From CAINDZ01 sp964399195 (lineage in GTDB: Bacteria > Krumholzibacteriota > Krumholzibacteriia > LZORAL124-64-63), in the NCBI GenBank assembly GCA_964399195.1, contig CAYNPY010000005.1:12620-76619 (forward strand): a DNA stretch of 64,000 bases, given 5' to 3'. Each line of letters starts with the position of its first letter. Positions within the stretch are counted from its first letter, which is position 1. Both the position numbers and the translations under genes were made by a program. Under the pieces are notes generated by a model. It did no database searches, was not told where the DNA came from, and worked only from the letters and a program-made list of their open reading frames with translations. This document shows, one piece after another, positions 43,488 to 52,259 of the stretch.

Positions 43488-45647
43488 ATGACCAGGCCCA
43501 CCGGATTCCCGGCCCCCTTCCGACTAGGCCCGTGGCTGGTGCAGGCGGAACTCAACCGCATCACCGGGCCCGACGGCGCGCACCAGATCGAGCCGCGCGT
43601 CATGCGCGTGCTGCTGGTCCTGGTGGAGGCCGCCGGCTCCGTCGTCACGCGGCAGCGGCTGCTCGACGAGGTGTGGGCCGACGCCGTGGTGGGCGAGGAG
43701 ATCCTCACGCGCGCGATCAGCGAACTGCGCCGCGTTCTGGGCGACGACGCGAAGCGTCCTGCCTACATCGAGACGATCCGCCAGCACGGCTATCGCCTTC
43801 TCGCGCCGATCGCGCCGGCGGCCGCCGCGCCGGCCCCGATCACCTCGTCGCCATCCGCCCCGTCGCCCGCCTCCACCTCGGCGCTGTCCCCGGCCCCGCC
43901 GCCGGCGCGCCCGGGGATTCGGCCCGCCCGGATCTGGCTGCCGGCGGCGGCCCTGGCGGTCGCGGCGGCGCTGGTCGGCTGGCTGTGGCCGCGCCACCAG
44001 ACGCCGCCGCCCGTCACCGAACCGCTGCCTCTGACCAGCTATCCGGGCCGCGAACTGCATCCGGCGCTCTCCCCCGACGGCACGCGCGTGGCCTTCGCCT
44101 GGTCCGGTCCGGGCGGCGACGCTCCGGGCATCTACGTCAAGCTGCGCAGCTCCGAGACTGCGCTGCGCCTGACGTCCGAGCCCGGCTGGCCGGCCTGGCC
44201 GGCCTGGCTGCCCGACGGCCAGAGCCTCGCCTTTGCGCAAAGCGCGGACACCGCCAGCTTCATTTGCCTGGTCAGTTCGCTGGGCGGTCCGGTCAGGCGC
44301 CTGCGCGCGGTACCGTCGCTGGTGGACGGCCTGGCCGTCGATGCGGCCGGCGAACGGCTGGCATGGTCGGCCAGGGGCCGCGGCGACGGGGCGTACCGCG
44401 TGTCGGGCCTGGCGCTGTCCGCGCCGGAGGCGCCCTGGGAGCCGGTGCCGGCCACCGGATCGCTCGGCGACGTGCAGCCCCGGTTCTCGCCGGACGGGCG
44501 CTGGCTGGCCTGGGTGGCTCTCGAGCCCGGCGGGGCCGGCACGATCCACCGCGTCGAGCTGGCGACCGGCGAACCCGAACGGGTCGTCCAGGCGCGGGGT
44601 CCGATCGCCGGGCTGGCCTGGACGCCGGCCGGTGACCGCCTGGTCTACGCCGCCGCGCCGGCGGGCACCTTCTCGCTGTGGGAGGTGAGCGCCAATGGCG
44701 GCCGCCCGCGCCCGCTGCCGGCCGCGACCGAGTTCTGCCTTCATCCGACGGTGGCGGCGACGACGGGCGACCTGGCCTGGGAGCAGGTCCGTCTGGACCA
44801 GGACATCTGGGGACTGCGCGTGGCCGGGCGCGATCCGCTGCGCCTGGAGACGGTGCCGCTGGTGGTGTCCACGCGCTGGGAGGCCGACGCCGATCTGGAC
44901 CCGGTCACCGGGCGCGTGGTTTTCGTTTCGAACCGTTCGGGGCGCCCCGCGCTGTGGACGGCCGGTCCGGATGGCGCCGGCGCGGCGCCCCTGGCAGAGA
45001 TCGACGGGACCGCCGTCTCGGCGCCCCGCTGGTCCCCCGACGGCACGCGCGTGGCGTTCCGCGCCGTCAGCGCCGTCGACGCTGCGGTGATGGTGGTCGC
45101 CCTGGCCGGCGGTCGGCCGCGGGCCGTGCCCCTGGATGCCCCTGACGCCCTGCCGACCGGCTGGACGCCGGGCGGACGCGCGCTCCTGGTGGCGGCTGAC
45201 CTGGGCGACGGCTGGCAGGTGCACCGCATCGACCCGGTGGACGGTTCGCGGCAGGCCCTGACCCGGGACGGGGGGCTGGCGGCAGCCGAGTCTGCCGACG
45301 GCCGCACGCTCTTCCACACGCGGCCCGGGCGCGCGGGCCTGTGGCGCCTGGCCCTGACCCCGGGAGCCGCGCCGGAACTCCTGATCCCCGGCCTGCCCGC
45401 CGGCGAGCGCGGAGCCTGGCGCCTGGCCGGCGACGGCATCCATTGGGTGCTGCGCACGCGCGGGGCGGCGGTCCTGATGCGCTACGATCTGGCTGCGGGC
45501 ATCTCACGCCCGCTGGCCGAGCTGCCGGGCTACGGCGGCGGCTCGTTGGCCGTGTCGGCCGACGGTTCGCTGGTCCTCTTCCCGCACGTCGGAGAGGCCG
45601 GAGGCGACCTGATGCTGCAGGCCGGCTTCTCTGGGCAATCTCCATAA
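43488..45647 (+). CDS. Transmembrane winged-helix regulator with TolB-like propeller (CadC-like)
   Basis: This 719-residue protein has an OmpR/PhoB-type winged helix at about 10-105 (RVMRVLLVLVEAAGSVVTRQ, then VWADAVVGEEILTRAISELRRVLGDD and QHGYRLLAP), a Pro/Ala/Ser-rich linker and one transmembrane helix (about 148-170). A periplasmic WD40/PD40 propeller (about 185-715) contains repeats such as LSPDGTRVAFAWSG, FSPDGRWLAWVAL and WSPDGTRVAFRAV. It is a one-component regulator that would bind DNA from the membrane while sensing outside the cytoplasm. Target genes are unknown; no partner lies downstream. ATG 43488 is used. A TATATT at 43441-43446 may be its -10 but lacks a well-spaced -35. Confidence 0.8.
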   Translation: MTRPTGFPAPFRLGPWLVQAELNRITGPDGAHQIEPRVMRVLLVLVEAAGSVVTRQRLLDEVWADAVVGEEILTRAISELRRVLGDDAKRPAYIETIRQHGYRLLAPIAPAAAAPAPITSSPSAPSPASTSALSPAPPPARPGIRPARIWLPAAALAVAAALVGWLWPRHQTPPPVTEPLPLTSYPGRELHPALSPDGTRVAFAWSGPGGDAPGIYVKLRSSETALRLTSEPGWPAWPAWLPDGQSLAFAQSADTASFICLVSSLGGPVRRLRAVPSLVDGLAVDAAGERLAWSARGRGDGAYRVSGLALSAPEAPWEPVPATGSLGDVQPRFSPDGRWLAWVALEPGGAGTIHRVELATGEPERVVQARGPIAGLAWTPAGDRLVYAAAPAGTFSLWEVSANGGRPRPLPAATEFCLHPTVAATTGDLAWEQVRLDQDIWGLRVAGRDPLRLETVPLVVSTRWEADADLDPVTGRVVFVSNRSGRPALWTAGPDGAGAAPLAEIDGTAVSAPRWSPDGTRVAFRAVSAVDAAVMVVALAGGRPRAVPLDAPDALPTGWTPGGRALLVAADLGDGWQVHRIDPVDGSRQALTRDGGLAAAESADGRTLFHTRPGRAGLWRLALTPGAAPELLIPGLPAGERGAWRLAGDGIHWVLRTRGAAVLMRYDLAAGISRPLAELPGYGGGSLAVSADGSLVLFPHVGEAGGDLMLQAGFSGQSP

Positions 45648-46283
45648 CATCAAACAAATCATACAGATAGACTCGCAGGAGATGATCCTCGGCCAAACCT
45701 CGGCCATCCCTCAGGCGCGGCCTCCGGACATCGGCTTTCGTGACCCCCGCGAGCGCTGGCGGCACCCCGTCGGCACGAGCGAATCGGAAGGCCGGTCTCC
45801 CGCGCGCCTGGACGTTCCCTGCGACGGGATCCGACATCACCTGGTCACCATCCGGATCCCGGGGTGGACAGGCACCGGCAAGGGCGGACGGAAGTCGGGT
45901 AACATGCCCCCCCGGCGGACATTCTCCCAGGTCGGCGGCGGAGCCGGCCTTCCGAGTGCGATCCCGTGAGTCCGGCGCCCGGCCCCGAGCCGGCCGCCGG
46001 ACCCGCCGAACGGCAGGTCGACAGGTCGCCCAGATCCCCCTCGGTCGCTTGGGCAGGCCGTTCGGCCGGGAATCGCCGACAGGGTCCGGAGCGCAAGCTG
46101 CGGGCCCTGTTTTGATTCCGGTTGGTGCGGCGCCCGCCCGGGGGTGGCAGCCGGGCGGGAACTCATCCTATATTGGTCGTGTTTCAGCGCGGGTCGCACA
46201 TGCCCAGCGGCATCCATCCGGGCGCGCCCCGGGCGCCCGTTCCGGCCAGGGACCCCCGCGGTCCGACACCGAAAGGACGAATC
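45648..46283. other. Intergenic region, 636 bp
   Basis: There is an A+T-rich patch just after the regulator gene (45648-45675). A 95-codon frame at 45682-45969 shows no family likeness and its ribosome site abuts the start codon, so it is not called. A weak hairpin (about 46005-46065) and a TATATT (46169-46174), about 110 bp before the Cys-rich gene, are the only other signals. Nothing else is seen. Confidence 0.5.
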
Positions 46284-46958
46284 ATGAAGAAGACCTACCT
46301 GCTGATCCTGACTGCGCTGGCCCTGACGGCCATCGTGGCGACGGCTTCGGTTGCCGGCCCGGGTTGCAAGGGCGCGAAGGACGCNNNNNNNNNNNNNNNN
46401 NNNNNNNNNNNNNNNNNNNNNNNNNNNNNNNNNNNNNNNNNNNNNNNNNNNNNNNNNNNNNNNNNNNNNNNNNNNNNNNNNNNNGCCACGGCCCAGCACG
46501 CCGCCGCCACGGGCGCCTGCGCCCAGAAGGCCGCCGCCGGCGCCGGCTGCGCCGCCTCCGCCGACTTCCTCAAGGCGGCCTCCATGCACGCCTGCTGCCA
46601 GAAGGCCGCGGCCGAGGCCAAGGCCTGTTGCGGGCATTCCGCGGCCGAGATCCACGCCAGCTTCGCCGCCTTCCAGGCCGCGAAGTCGACCCTGGCGGAC
46701 ATGCACGAGTGCTGCGCCAAGGCCGTCGGCGAGAGCAAGGGCTGCTGCGGCAAGGACGCCGCCGCGCTCAAGGCCGACTTCAACACCAAGGCCGGCAAGG
46801 CCCTGACCACGGCCTGCGCGGTCGAGGCCGGCATGCACGAGTGCTGCGCCAAGTCCGTCAGCGAGGGCAAGGGCTGCTGCGGCAAGGACGCCGCCGCGCT
46901 GAAGGCCGCCTTCGAGGAAAAGACGGCCGAAGTGCACAAGAAGCTGGCCGCCAGCTGA
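46284..46958 (+). CDS. Exported cysteine-rich repeat protein (gap inside)
   Basis: The gene encodes a signal peptide (MKKTYLLILTALALTAIVAT...), a Cys-containing start (AGPGCKGAKD), a 100-base run of N (46385-46484, true length unknown) and then Ala-rich helices. Three CC-x9-CC units are visible: ACCQKAAAEAKACC, ECCAKAVGESKGCC and ECCAKSVSEGKGCC. The last two lie in near-duplicate repeats of about 42 residues sharing GKDAAALKA. The regular Cys pairs on helices suggest a metal-binding or metal-storing helical protein outside the cytoplasm (inference). The ATG follows AAAGGA. A strong terminator follows at 47038. No family is recognised. Confidence 0.7.
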   Translation: MKKTYLLILTALALTAIVATASVAGPGCKGAKDXXXXXXXXXXXXXXXXXXXXXXXXXXXXXXXXXXATAQHAAATGACAQKAAAGAGCAASADFLKAASMHACCQKAAAEAKACCGHSAAEIHASFAAFQAAKSTLADMHECCAKAVGESKGCCGKDAAALKADFNTKAGKALTTACAVEAGMHECCAKSVSEGKGCCGKDAAALKAAFEEKTAEVHKKLAAS

Positions 46959-46978
46959 GTTTTTCGGCATAATGAGGA

Positions 46979-46997
46979 GCGACGTCCTCGACGTCGC
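46979..46997. other. Perfect hairpin in the 3' UTR of the Cys-rich gene
   Basis: GCGACGTC-CTC-GACGTCGC, an 8-bp stem 20 nt after the stop and 40 nt before the terminator. Its role is unknown. Confidence 0.4.
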
Positions 46998-47037
46998 ATG
47001 GATCGACTGGACCCCGATCCATCTCTGGGGTGAACAG

Positions 47038-47074
47038 GCGCGGGAACCGTCACGGTTCCCGCGCTTAATTTTCC
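47038..47074 (+). terminator. Intrinsic terminator of the Cys-rich gene
   Basis: A 12-bp perfect stem, GCGCGGGAACCG with CGGTTCCCGCGC (47038-47049 and 47053-47064), has loop TCA and is followed by TTAATTTTCC. Confidence 0.9.
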
Positions 47075-47173
47075 GGTCCCGTCGCCTGATTCCCTGTCCC
47101 CGGCGGCTCCCGGCTGCGTATCCGCAGATGTCGGAACCTCGTCAGGACGGGCCCGGACGCGAGGTGGATCCTG

Positions 47174-47800
47174 TTGTCGTTGACCCAGAACGTGCGCGAT
47201 GCGCGCCAGCGCCTGCTGCTGGAGCTGGCGCGGCGCGGCAGCGAGGAGTCCTTCCGGCGCCTCTACGCCGAACTCTACGACCCCGTGTGCCGGTACATCG
47301 GCGCCCGGGTGCGGGGGGCCGAGGACGTGGAGGACCTGGCGGCGGTCGTCTTCGGGCGCGTCGTCTCGGGGCTGGACGGATTCGACCCCCGGCGCGGGCC
47401 GGTCTTCGCCTGGGTGCTCGGGATGGCCCGGCACGCGGTGACCGACCACCGGCGGCGGCGGGCGGCGTTCGGCGGCGCGCGCGAGCAGGCGGCGTCGGCG
47501 GACGAGCTCGAGGGCGCGCTCGCGGACGAGCGGCCCGACGCGCTGGGAGAGCTGGTCCGGGACGAGGAGGCGCGCGCCGTGCGGGCGTGGATCCGACGCC
47601 AGGACGAGACCACGCGCGAGCTGCTGGAGCTGCGCTACGGGCAGGGGCTGGGCTGCGGCGAGATCGCCCGCCTGCTGGGGCTGACCGAGTCCGCGGTCAA
47701 GAAACGCTGCGCGCGCGCGGTGCAGCGGATGCGGCAGGAACTTCCGACGCAATCACCTGGAACACGATCGGGAGGCGTGCCATGCGTGACCGGCGAGTGA
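47174..47800 (+). CDS. ECF-type RNA polymerase sigma factor
   Basis: This 208-residue protein has sigma region 2 (about 20-95: SFRRLYAELYDPVCRYIGAR, FGRVVSGLDGFDPRRGPVFAWVLGMARHAVTDHRRRR) and region 4 (about 130-185: RELLELRYGQGLGCGEIARLLGLTESAVKKRCARAVQRMR). It directs RNA polymerase to an unknown regulon. The TTG start at 47174 is chosen for GAGGTGG about nine bases upstream and a plausible N-terminus; GTG 47190 is not in frame. Its 3' end overlaps the start of the lipoprotein gene by 19 bp, so the two are translated together. Confidence 0.85.
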   Translation: MSLTQNVRDARQRLLLELARRGSEESFRRLYAELYDPVCRYIGARVRGAEDVEDLAAVVFGRVVSGLDGFDPRRGPVFAWVLGMARHAVTDHRRRRAAFGGAREQAASADELEGALADERPDALGELVRDEEARAVRAWIRRQDETTRELLELRYGQGLGCGEIARLLGLTESAVKKRCARAVQRMRQELPTQSPGTRSGGVPCVTGE

Positions 47801-48537
47801 AGGCAACGATCCGGCGGGCGGTGACGGCGGGGCAGGCCCCGCGGCCGTCGGCCGGCCATCGCGGCCGACTGGAGACCGGGCTGCTGGAGGCCTACCGAGA
47901 CCGCTACCCGCGTCACCGGAGGTACCTGATGCTGCTGAATCCCTGGAATCGCGCCGCGCGGCTGGCCCTGGCCGGCTTGGCGGCGGCCCTGCTCGGAGTG
48001 GGGGCCTGCACGACCTCGACGACGACCGAAGTCGAGATGGGCCAGAAGCTGACGATCACGATGGCCGGCCAGCCCGGCGACAAGACCGGCGTGATGGCCG
48101 ACGACAGTCTGCGGCAGCTCGAGAGCGAGTTGAACCGCTTCTTCGCCGCCCGTCCGGAGATCGAGGGCGTGAACTTCAACCTGCGCGGCTTCGACGACCG
48201 GACCGTGTTCGAGGTCATGGCCTGGGGCCGCGACGTGGATGCCGTGTCGCTCGAAGCCGATCTGCGCGCGCAGGTGGCCGGTCTGTCGGCGGCGACCGTC
48301 GATATCCAGCCGCTCAGCGGCAGCGTGCGCGAGAATCTGCTGGAGCACTTCGGGCACGAGGTGCTGGGGCTGGAGATGCAGCTCAACGGCGAGACGGCGG
48401 ACGAGATCCGCGCCCAGATCATGGCGCAGATGGCCGCCGCCGGCATCGACGGCGAGGCGCAGGTCCAGGTCGAGGAGACGACCGACGGCCGGAAGATCAT
48501 CACCGTCGACGTCAAGGGCGAGAGAGCGGCGCAATAG
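47782..48537 (+). CDS. Membrane-anchored protein coupled to sigma factor (possible anti-sigma)
   Basis: This 251-residue protein has a basic cytoplasmic N-terminus (about 1-55), one hydrophobic segment ending in a lipobox-like GVGAC (about 60-75) and an acidic soluble domain with no recognised family. The 19-bp overlap with the sigma gene and the GGGAGG site inside it suggest tight coupling, as for anti-sigma factors. However, no ZAS or RskA signature is seen in the N-terminal part. The extracytoplasmic domain (about 80-251) has two halves with similar alpha-beta content (ESELNRFFAARPEIEGVNFN). Confidence 0.65.
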   Translation: MRDRRVKATIRRAVTAGQAPRPSAGHRGRLETGLLEAYRDRYPRHRRYLMLLNPWNRAARLALAGLAAALLGVGACTTSTTTEVEMGQKLTITMAGQPGDKTGVMADDSLRQLESELNRFFAARPEIEGVNFNLRGFDDRTVFEVMAWGRDVDAVSLEADLRAQVAGLSAATVDIQPLSGSVRENLLEHFGHEVLGLEMQLNGETADEIRAQIMAQMAAAGIDGEAQVQVEETTDGRKIITVDVKGERAAQ

Positions 48538-48579
48538 GCGCCGCCGCGCGCCGGCGCAACGAGCGGCGCGAATGCCCGC

Positions 48580-48615
48580 CGCCCCCGGGGACTTGTGCCC
48601 CGGGGGCGTTCGCGT
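48580..48615 (+). terminator. Terminator of the sigma-lipoprotein operon
   Basis: CGCCCCCGGGG with CCCCGGGGGCG (48580-48590 and 48598-48608), loop ACTTGTG, followed by TTCGCGTCT; the T-tract is weak. Confidence 0.6.
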
Positions 48616-48660
48616 CTACCCTGTCGCGGTCACCCCGGCCGACCGACGAAAGGAAGCCCG

Positions 48661-50091
48661 ATGAAGCGGAACGCGCCCGACGGGATCCGCCTGTCCTTCC
48701 ATGGCGCCGCCGGCACCGTCACCGGCAGCCGCCACCTGCTCGAAGCCGCGGGCCGACGTCTCCTGGTCGACTGCGGCATGTTCCAGGGCCTCAAGGAACT
48801 CCGCCTGCGCAACTGGGCCGACCCGGGCTTCGAGCCGGGCTTCCTCGACGACCTGGTGCTGACGCACGCGCACATCGACCACACGGGCTGGACGCCGCGG
48901 CTGATGCAGTACGGCTTCAAGGCGCCCATCCACGCCACGCCGCCCACGGCCGAGCTGCTGGAACTGGTGCTGATGGACGCGGCCAGGCTGCAGGAGGAAG
49001 ACGCGGCGTTCGCGAACAAGAAGGGCTTCAGCAAGCACGAGCCGGCCGAGCCCCTCTACACGGAGATGGACGCTCTGGCGGCGCTCAAGCTGGTGCGCGC
49101 GACCCAGTACGGGAAGTGGCGCGTCCTGTCGCCCGAGGTGCGCTTCCGCTACCGCAACGCGGGGCACATCCTGGGCTCGGCCTTCGTCGAGGTGCGCGTG
49201 GGCGGAGCGCGGGCGCCGCGGGACGGCGTGAACCCGGGCGAACTGACCATCGTGTTCGGCGGCGACCTGGGCCGCTACGGCGTGCCCCTTCACGTGGACC
49301 CCGACCCGCTGCCGCCCTGCGACGTGCTGGTCGTCGAGTCCACCTACGGCAACCGCAAGCACGAGTACAAGCCCGTGCTCGAGCAGATCCGCGCCGAGTT
49401 CCGGCGCACCATGCACAAGCGCGGCATCGTGCTGATCCCGGCCTTTGCCGTCGGGCGCACGCAGGCCATCGCGCTGATGCTGCGCGGGCTGATGGAGGAG
49501 GGAGATCTGGCCGAGGTGCCCATCCACATCGACAGTCCCATGGCCATCGACGCGACGGCGATCTACTCGCGGCACCTGACCGACGGCAACCTGGACCCCG
49601 GCCTGGGCGACGGACGCACGCTGTTCCCCCGCAAGGTGCACCTGCACCGCACGGTGCACGAGTCGAAGATGCTCACGGCGATGGAGGGGCCGCGCGTGAT
49701 CATCGCCTCCAGCGGCATGATGACCGGCGGCCGCATCCTGCACCACCTGGTGCGGCACCTGCCGAACCCGCGGAACCTGGTGCTCCTGTCCGGCTACCAG
49801 GCGCTGGGCACGCGCGGGCGCCAGCTGCAGGACGGCGCCCGGCATCTGCGCATGCACGGGCAGGACGTGGCCGTGGGCGCGCACGTCGGCGCGATCGACG
49901 GGTTGTCCAGCCACGCCGACGCCGACGAGATCATGCGCTGGGTGGGAACCTGTCGCCGGCCGCCGCGCCGCGTCTTCGTGGTGCACGGCGAAGGCGACGG
50001 CCCCGTCGCGCTCAAGGCGCGGCTGGAGGCGGCGCTGCCGGGCGTCGCGGTCGCCATCCCGGCGCACGGCGACGGCTTCGACCTCGGCTAG
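48661..50091 (+). CDS. MBL-fold beta-CASP hydrolase (CPSF/YSH1-like RNase)
   Basis: This 476-residue protein has a metallo-beta-lactamase domain with VLTHAHIDHTGW (HxHxDH zinc motif), NAGHILGSAF and FGGDLGRYGVP. A beta-CASP insert follows, with VESTYGNRKH, LIPAFAVGRTQAI, IASSGMMTGGRILHH and GLSSHADADEI. It belongs to the KH-less CPSF73-like group, which cleaves RNA. No KH domains, so it is the short bacterial type. The ATG has GAAAGGAAG upstream. Confidence 0.9.
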   Translation: MKRNAPDGIRLSFHGAAGTVTGSRHLLEAAGRRLLVDCGMFQGLKELRLRNWADPGFEPGFLDDLVLTHAHIDHTGWTPRLMQYGFKAPIHATPPTAELLELVLMDAARLQEEDAAFANKKGFSKHEPAEPLYTEMDALAALKLVRATQYGKWRVLSPEVRFRYRNAGHILGSAFVEVRVGGARAPRDGVNPGELTIVFGGDLGRYGVPLHVDPDPLPPCDVLVVESTYGNRKHEYKPVLEQIRAEFRRTMHKRGIVLIPAFAVGRTQAIALMLRGLMEEGDLAEVPIHIDSPMAIDATAIYSRHLTDGNLDPGLGDGRTLFPRKVHLHRTVHESKMLTAMEGPRVIIASSGMMTGGRILHHLVRHLPNPRNLVLLSGYQALGTRGRQLQDGARHLRMHGQDVAVGAHVGAIDGLSSHADADEIMRWVGTCRRPPRRVFVVHGEGDGPVALKARLEAALPGVAVAIPAHGDGFDLG

Positions 50092-50113
50092 CGCGCGCTC
50101 TGCGTCGGGGACC

Positions 50114-51574
50114 CTACTTCTTGTTGATGTCGTTGTAGGCCTCGGTCAGCTCGTAGCGTGAGAGGCCGCGGTTCTTCGCCGGGTCTCCCGAGTAGCCCAG
50201 AGCCGCCCAGTCCAGGCGCCCCTGGCCGCCGTGGCAGTCGTTGCACTTGAGCGCGGCTTCCTTCGGCGCCACCATGTGGTTGACCTTCCACCACGACTCG
50301 GTCTCGGCAAAGCCGTATTCCCCGCTGTAGGTCAGGCCGACCGAGGCCATGCCTTCCTTGAAGGCGGCGTCCCAATCATCGGTCTTCCAGAATCCGGTCG
50401 GGCCGAAGAGCTTCGGCACCAGGATGATGTTCTGCTTCTTGTCGTAGGGCTGCTTGCCGCGCATGACCTTGAAGGGGTAGATCTTCGCGCGCGGGTCCAG
50501 GCGGCCGCCCTGCGGCAGGTTCAGGTGCGTGACGGCGTCCGGGCTCATCTTGTCGCCCACGAGGTACTGGCCGCTGACCCCGTCGTACCAGGCGTAGGCC
50601 GGCACCACGTTCTTCTCCCACCGGAACGAGCCCTTCTTGCGGTCGAACGTGGGCATTCCCAGCGAGTCAGGCTGCGCCTTCAGGTTCTTGCCCGCCGAGG
50701 ACCAGTCCCACCACGTCATGGTGGGGTTGGCGCGCGCGATGGCCGGGATGTGGCAGGCCTGGCAGGCGATGCTCTTGCCGTGCCAGTTGAGGATGCGCTT
50801 GGCGTGCACGTTCTCGTCGTGGCAGGCCGTGCACTCGAGGTGGTTCCCCGGCGCGCCCGGCGAGGCGAACATCGCGCGTCCGGCGATGTCGTGGTTGGTC
50901 GTCGTGTGGCAGTCCTGGCAGGTGAAGTCCTGGCCGTCGGCGCTCATGTGAACGTCCAGCTCGCGCGACGGCTCCAGCAGCGCCGTCTCCATGTCGCCGT
51001 GCTTGACGTTGTTGCCGCCGCCGCCGCCGAAGTGGCAGGCGCCGCAGTTGGCGCGCGTGGGCATGCCGACCGTGCGGGCCAGGCTGGCCAGGTCCTGCGG
51101 CTCCCAGATCTTGCCTTCCCATTCGCTGGGCTTGTAGGGAGGGTGACCGGCGTCGGTGGGGAACTTCCGGTACAGACCGGTGCGGTCGTGGCACACCAGG
51201 CAGTCGACGTTGCCGGGGTCGCTGAAGTCGAAGCTCGCGTCCTTCCAGCCGTAGCCGGCGTGACAACTGGTGCAGCGCGGCCAGTTGGAACTGATGGCCA
51301 CGCAGTAGTTGTTCACCAGGTTCTTCTTGCCGATCGTCGCCTCGCCCTTGCCGAGCACCGACTGCGCCGAGTCCCACGTCCAGTGGCTGGTCTTCATGAA
51401 GGCGCGCGCGACGTCCTCGTGGCAGTCCAGGCACGCCGCGGTCACCGCGGGACCGTCGTTGAAGGGACCGGTCAGGTCGGCGTGGTCGGGCACGGACTTC
51501 ATCGCCGCCGGCGCGGCGGCCGGGACCAGCAACACCAGCCACAGCACCGCCGTGGCGCGCAGTCGGGAACGCAT
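50114..51574 (-). CDS. Octaheme c-type cytochrome, tetrathionate-reductase (OTR) family
   Basis: This 486-residue protein has a signal peptide (about 1-23) and eight CxxCH motifs: CLDCH, CTSCH, CLVCH, CGACH, CQDCH, CTACH, CQACH and CNDCH. Context strings such as NNYCVAISSNWPRCTSCHAGYGWKD match the octaheme tetrathionate reductase group known from Shewanella. OTR enzymes reduce tetrathionate and, in vitro, nitrite or hydroxylamine in the periplasm; the physiological substrate here is not known. It needs cytochrome c maturation genes, not seen here. AAGGAG precedes the ATG. It is divergent from 51804. Confidence 0.85.
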   Translation of the reverse strand: MRSRLRATAVLWLVLLVPAAAPAAMKSVPDHADLTGPFNDGPAVTAACLDCHEDVARAFMKTSHWTWDSAQSVLGKGEATIGKKNLVNNYCVAISSNWPRCTSCHAGYGWKDASFDFSDPGNVDCLVCHDRTGLYRKFPTDAGHPPYKPSEWEGKIWEPQDLASLARTVGMPTRANCGACHFGGGGGNNVKHGDMETALLEPSRELDVHMSADGQDFTCQDCHTTTNHDIAGRAMFASPGAPGNHLECTACHDENVHAKRILNWHGKSIACQACHIPAIARANPTMTWWDWSSAGKNLKAQPDSLGMPTFDRKKGSFRWEKNVVPAYAWYDGVSGQYLVGDKMSPDAVTHLNLPQGGRLDPRAKIYPFKVMRGKQPYDKKQNIILVPKLFGPTGFWKTDDWDAAFKEGMASVGLTYSGEYGFAETESWWKVNHMVAPKEAALKCNDCHGGQGRLDWAALGYSGDPAKNRGLSRYELTEAYNDINKK

Positions 51575-51650
51575 CGTGACTCCTTCCCTCGGACGAACGC
51601 GGGCCGGCGCGCGGCCCGCCGCCACCGGACTTCAGCACAGTACCACGGGA

Positions 51651-51678
51651 ATCATATGCGTTGTTAAGCAGGAAACAA
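51651..51678 (-). promoter_or_regulatory. Promoter of the octaheme cytochrome gene
   Basis: On the minus strand: TTGTTT (51678-51673), 16 bp, TATGAT (51656-51651). It lies in an A+T-rich island between divergent genes. Confidence 0.55.
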
Positions 51679-51803
51679 ACTGTAACCACCTGCTGCGCGC
51701 GGAGAAACGAATTCGAAACGCAAAATCGACCATGATCCCGATTCCCGCCTCAGGCCGGGCGGCACTCCGGCCGATCCTGCGGGCGACGAAAGGAACGGGA
51801 ATC

Positions 51804-52205
51804 ATGGCCGTCTGCCCACATCTGGAAGACTACGCCGCCCAGTACCGCCTGGCCGAGGCCGCCTACCGCCGGTGCGTTGCCCTGACCGATGCCGTGCTGG
51901 CCGAGGGCCCCGGCGACGGCCGCTCGCGCCAGCTGGCCGAGGCGCTGGGCGACTGGCGCGCGCAGGACGGGACGCTGCGCGACCTGCTGCTCGCTCTCGT
52001 GAAGGCCGGGCGCGTGCGCGTGCCGCGCCGCCTGCTCGCGGCGGGGCCGCGCCGCCACGGCGACGGCCCGCAGACCCCGATCGTCTGTGCGACCTGCCGG
52101 CGGACGGTGCCGCGGCTGAAGTACGCGGAGTGGCGCTTCGCGCACAACGGCACGGCGTCCTTCCGGGGGCGGGAGCTGCCAGTCGTCCGTCCGGCCGTCT
52201 GCTGA
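51804..52205 (+). CDS. Hypothetical protein with C-terminal Cys pairs
   Basis: This 133-residue protein has a helical N-terminal half (about 1-90, Arg/Ala/Leu-rich) and a Cys pair (CATCRRTVP) with a further Cys at the end. This could be a short zinc site (inference). No family is recognised. The ATG follows AAAGGAA. It ends ahead of the half-copy of the palindromic repeat at 52236-52258. Confidence 0.55.
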   Translation: MAVCPHLEDYAAQYRLAEAAYRRCVALTDAVLAEGPGDGRSRQLAEALGDWRAQDGTLRDLLLALVKAGRVRVPRRLLAAGPRRHGDGPQTPIVCATCRRTVPRLKYAEWRFAHNGTASFRGRELPVVRPAVC

Positions 52206-52235
52206 ACGGCCCCCCGGCCCGGGCCGCTGCCGGGC

Positions 52236-52258
52236 CGGACACAATCTCGACGGCACCG
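52236..52258. repeat. Half-site related to the 19495-19631 element
   Basis: GGACACAATCTCGACGGCAC (from 52236) matches the right terminal repeat of the 19495-19631 element at 17 of 19 shared positions. No second arm is visible within 150 bp. Confidence 0.4.
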
Positions 52259-52259
52259 C

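Noticed and set aside
45682..45969. 95-codon open frame in the gap after the regulator gene
   Set aside because: The purine-rich stretch touches the ATG with no spacing, composition is like non-coding sequence and there is no family likeness.
46385..46484. Frame information across the 100-N gap
   Set aside because: The length of 100 Ns is a conventional placeholder, so continuity of frame is assumed, not shown.
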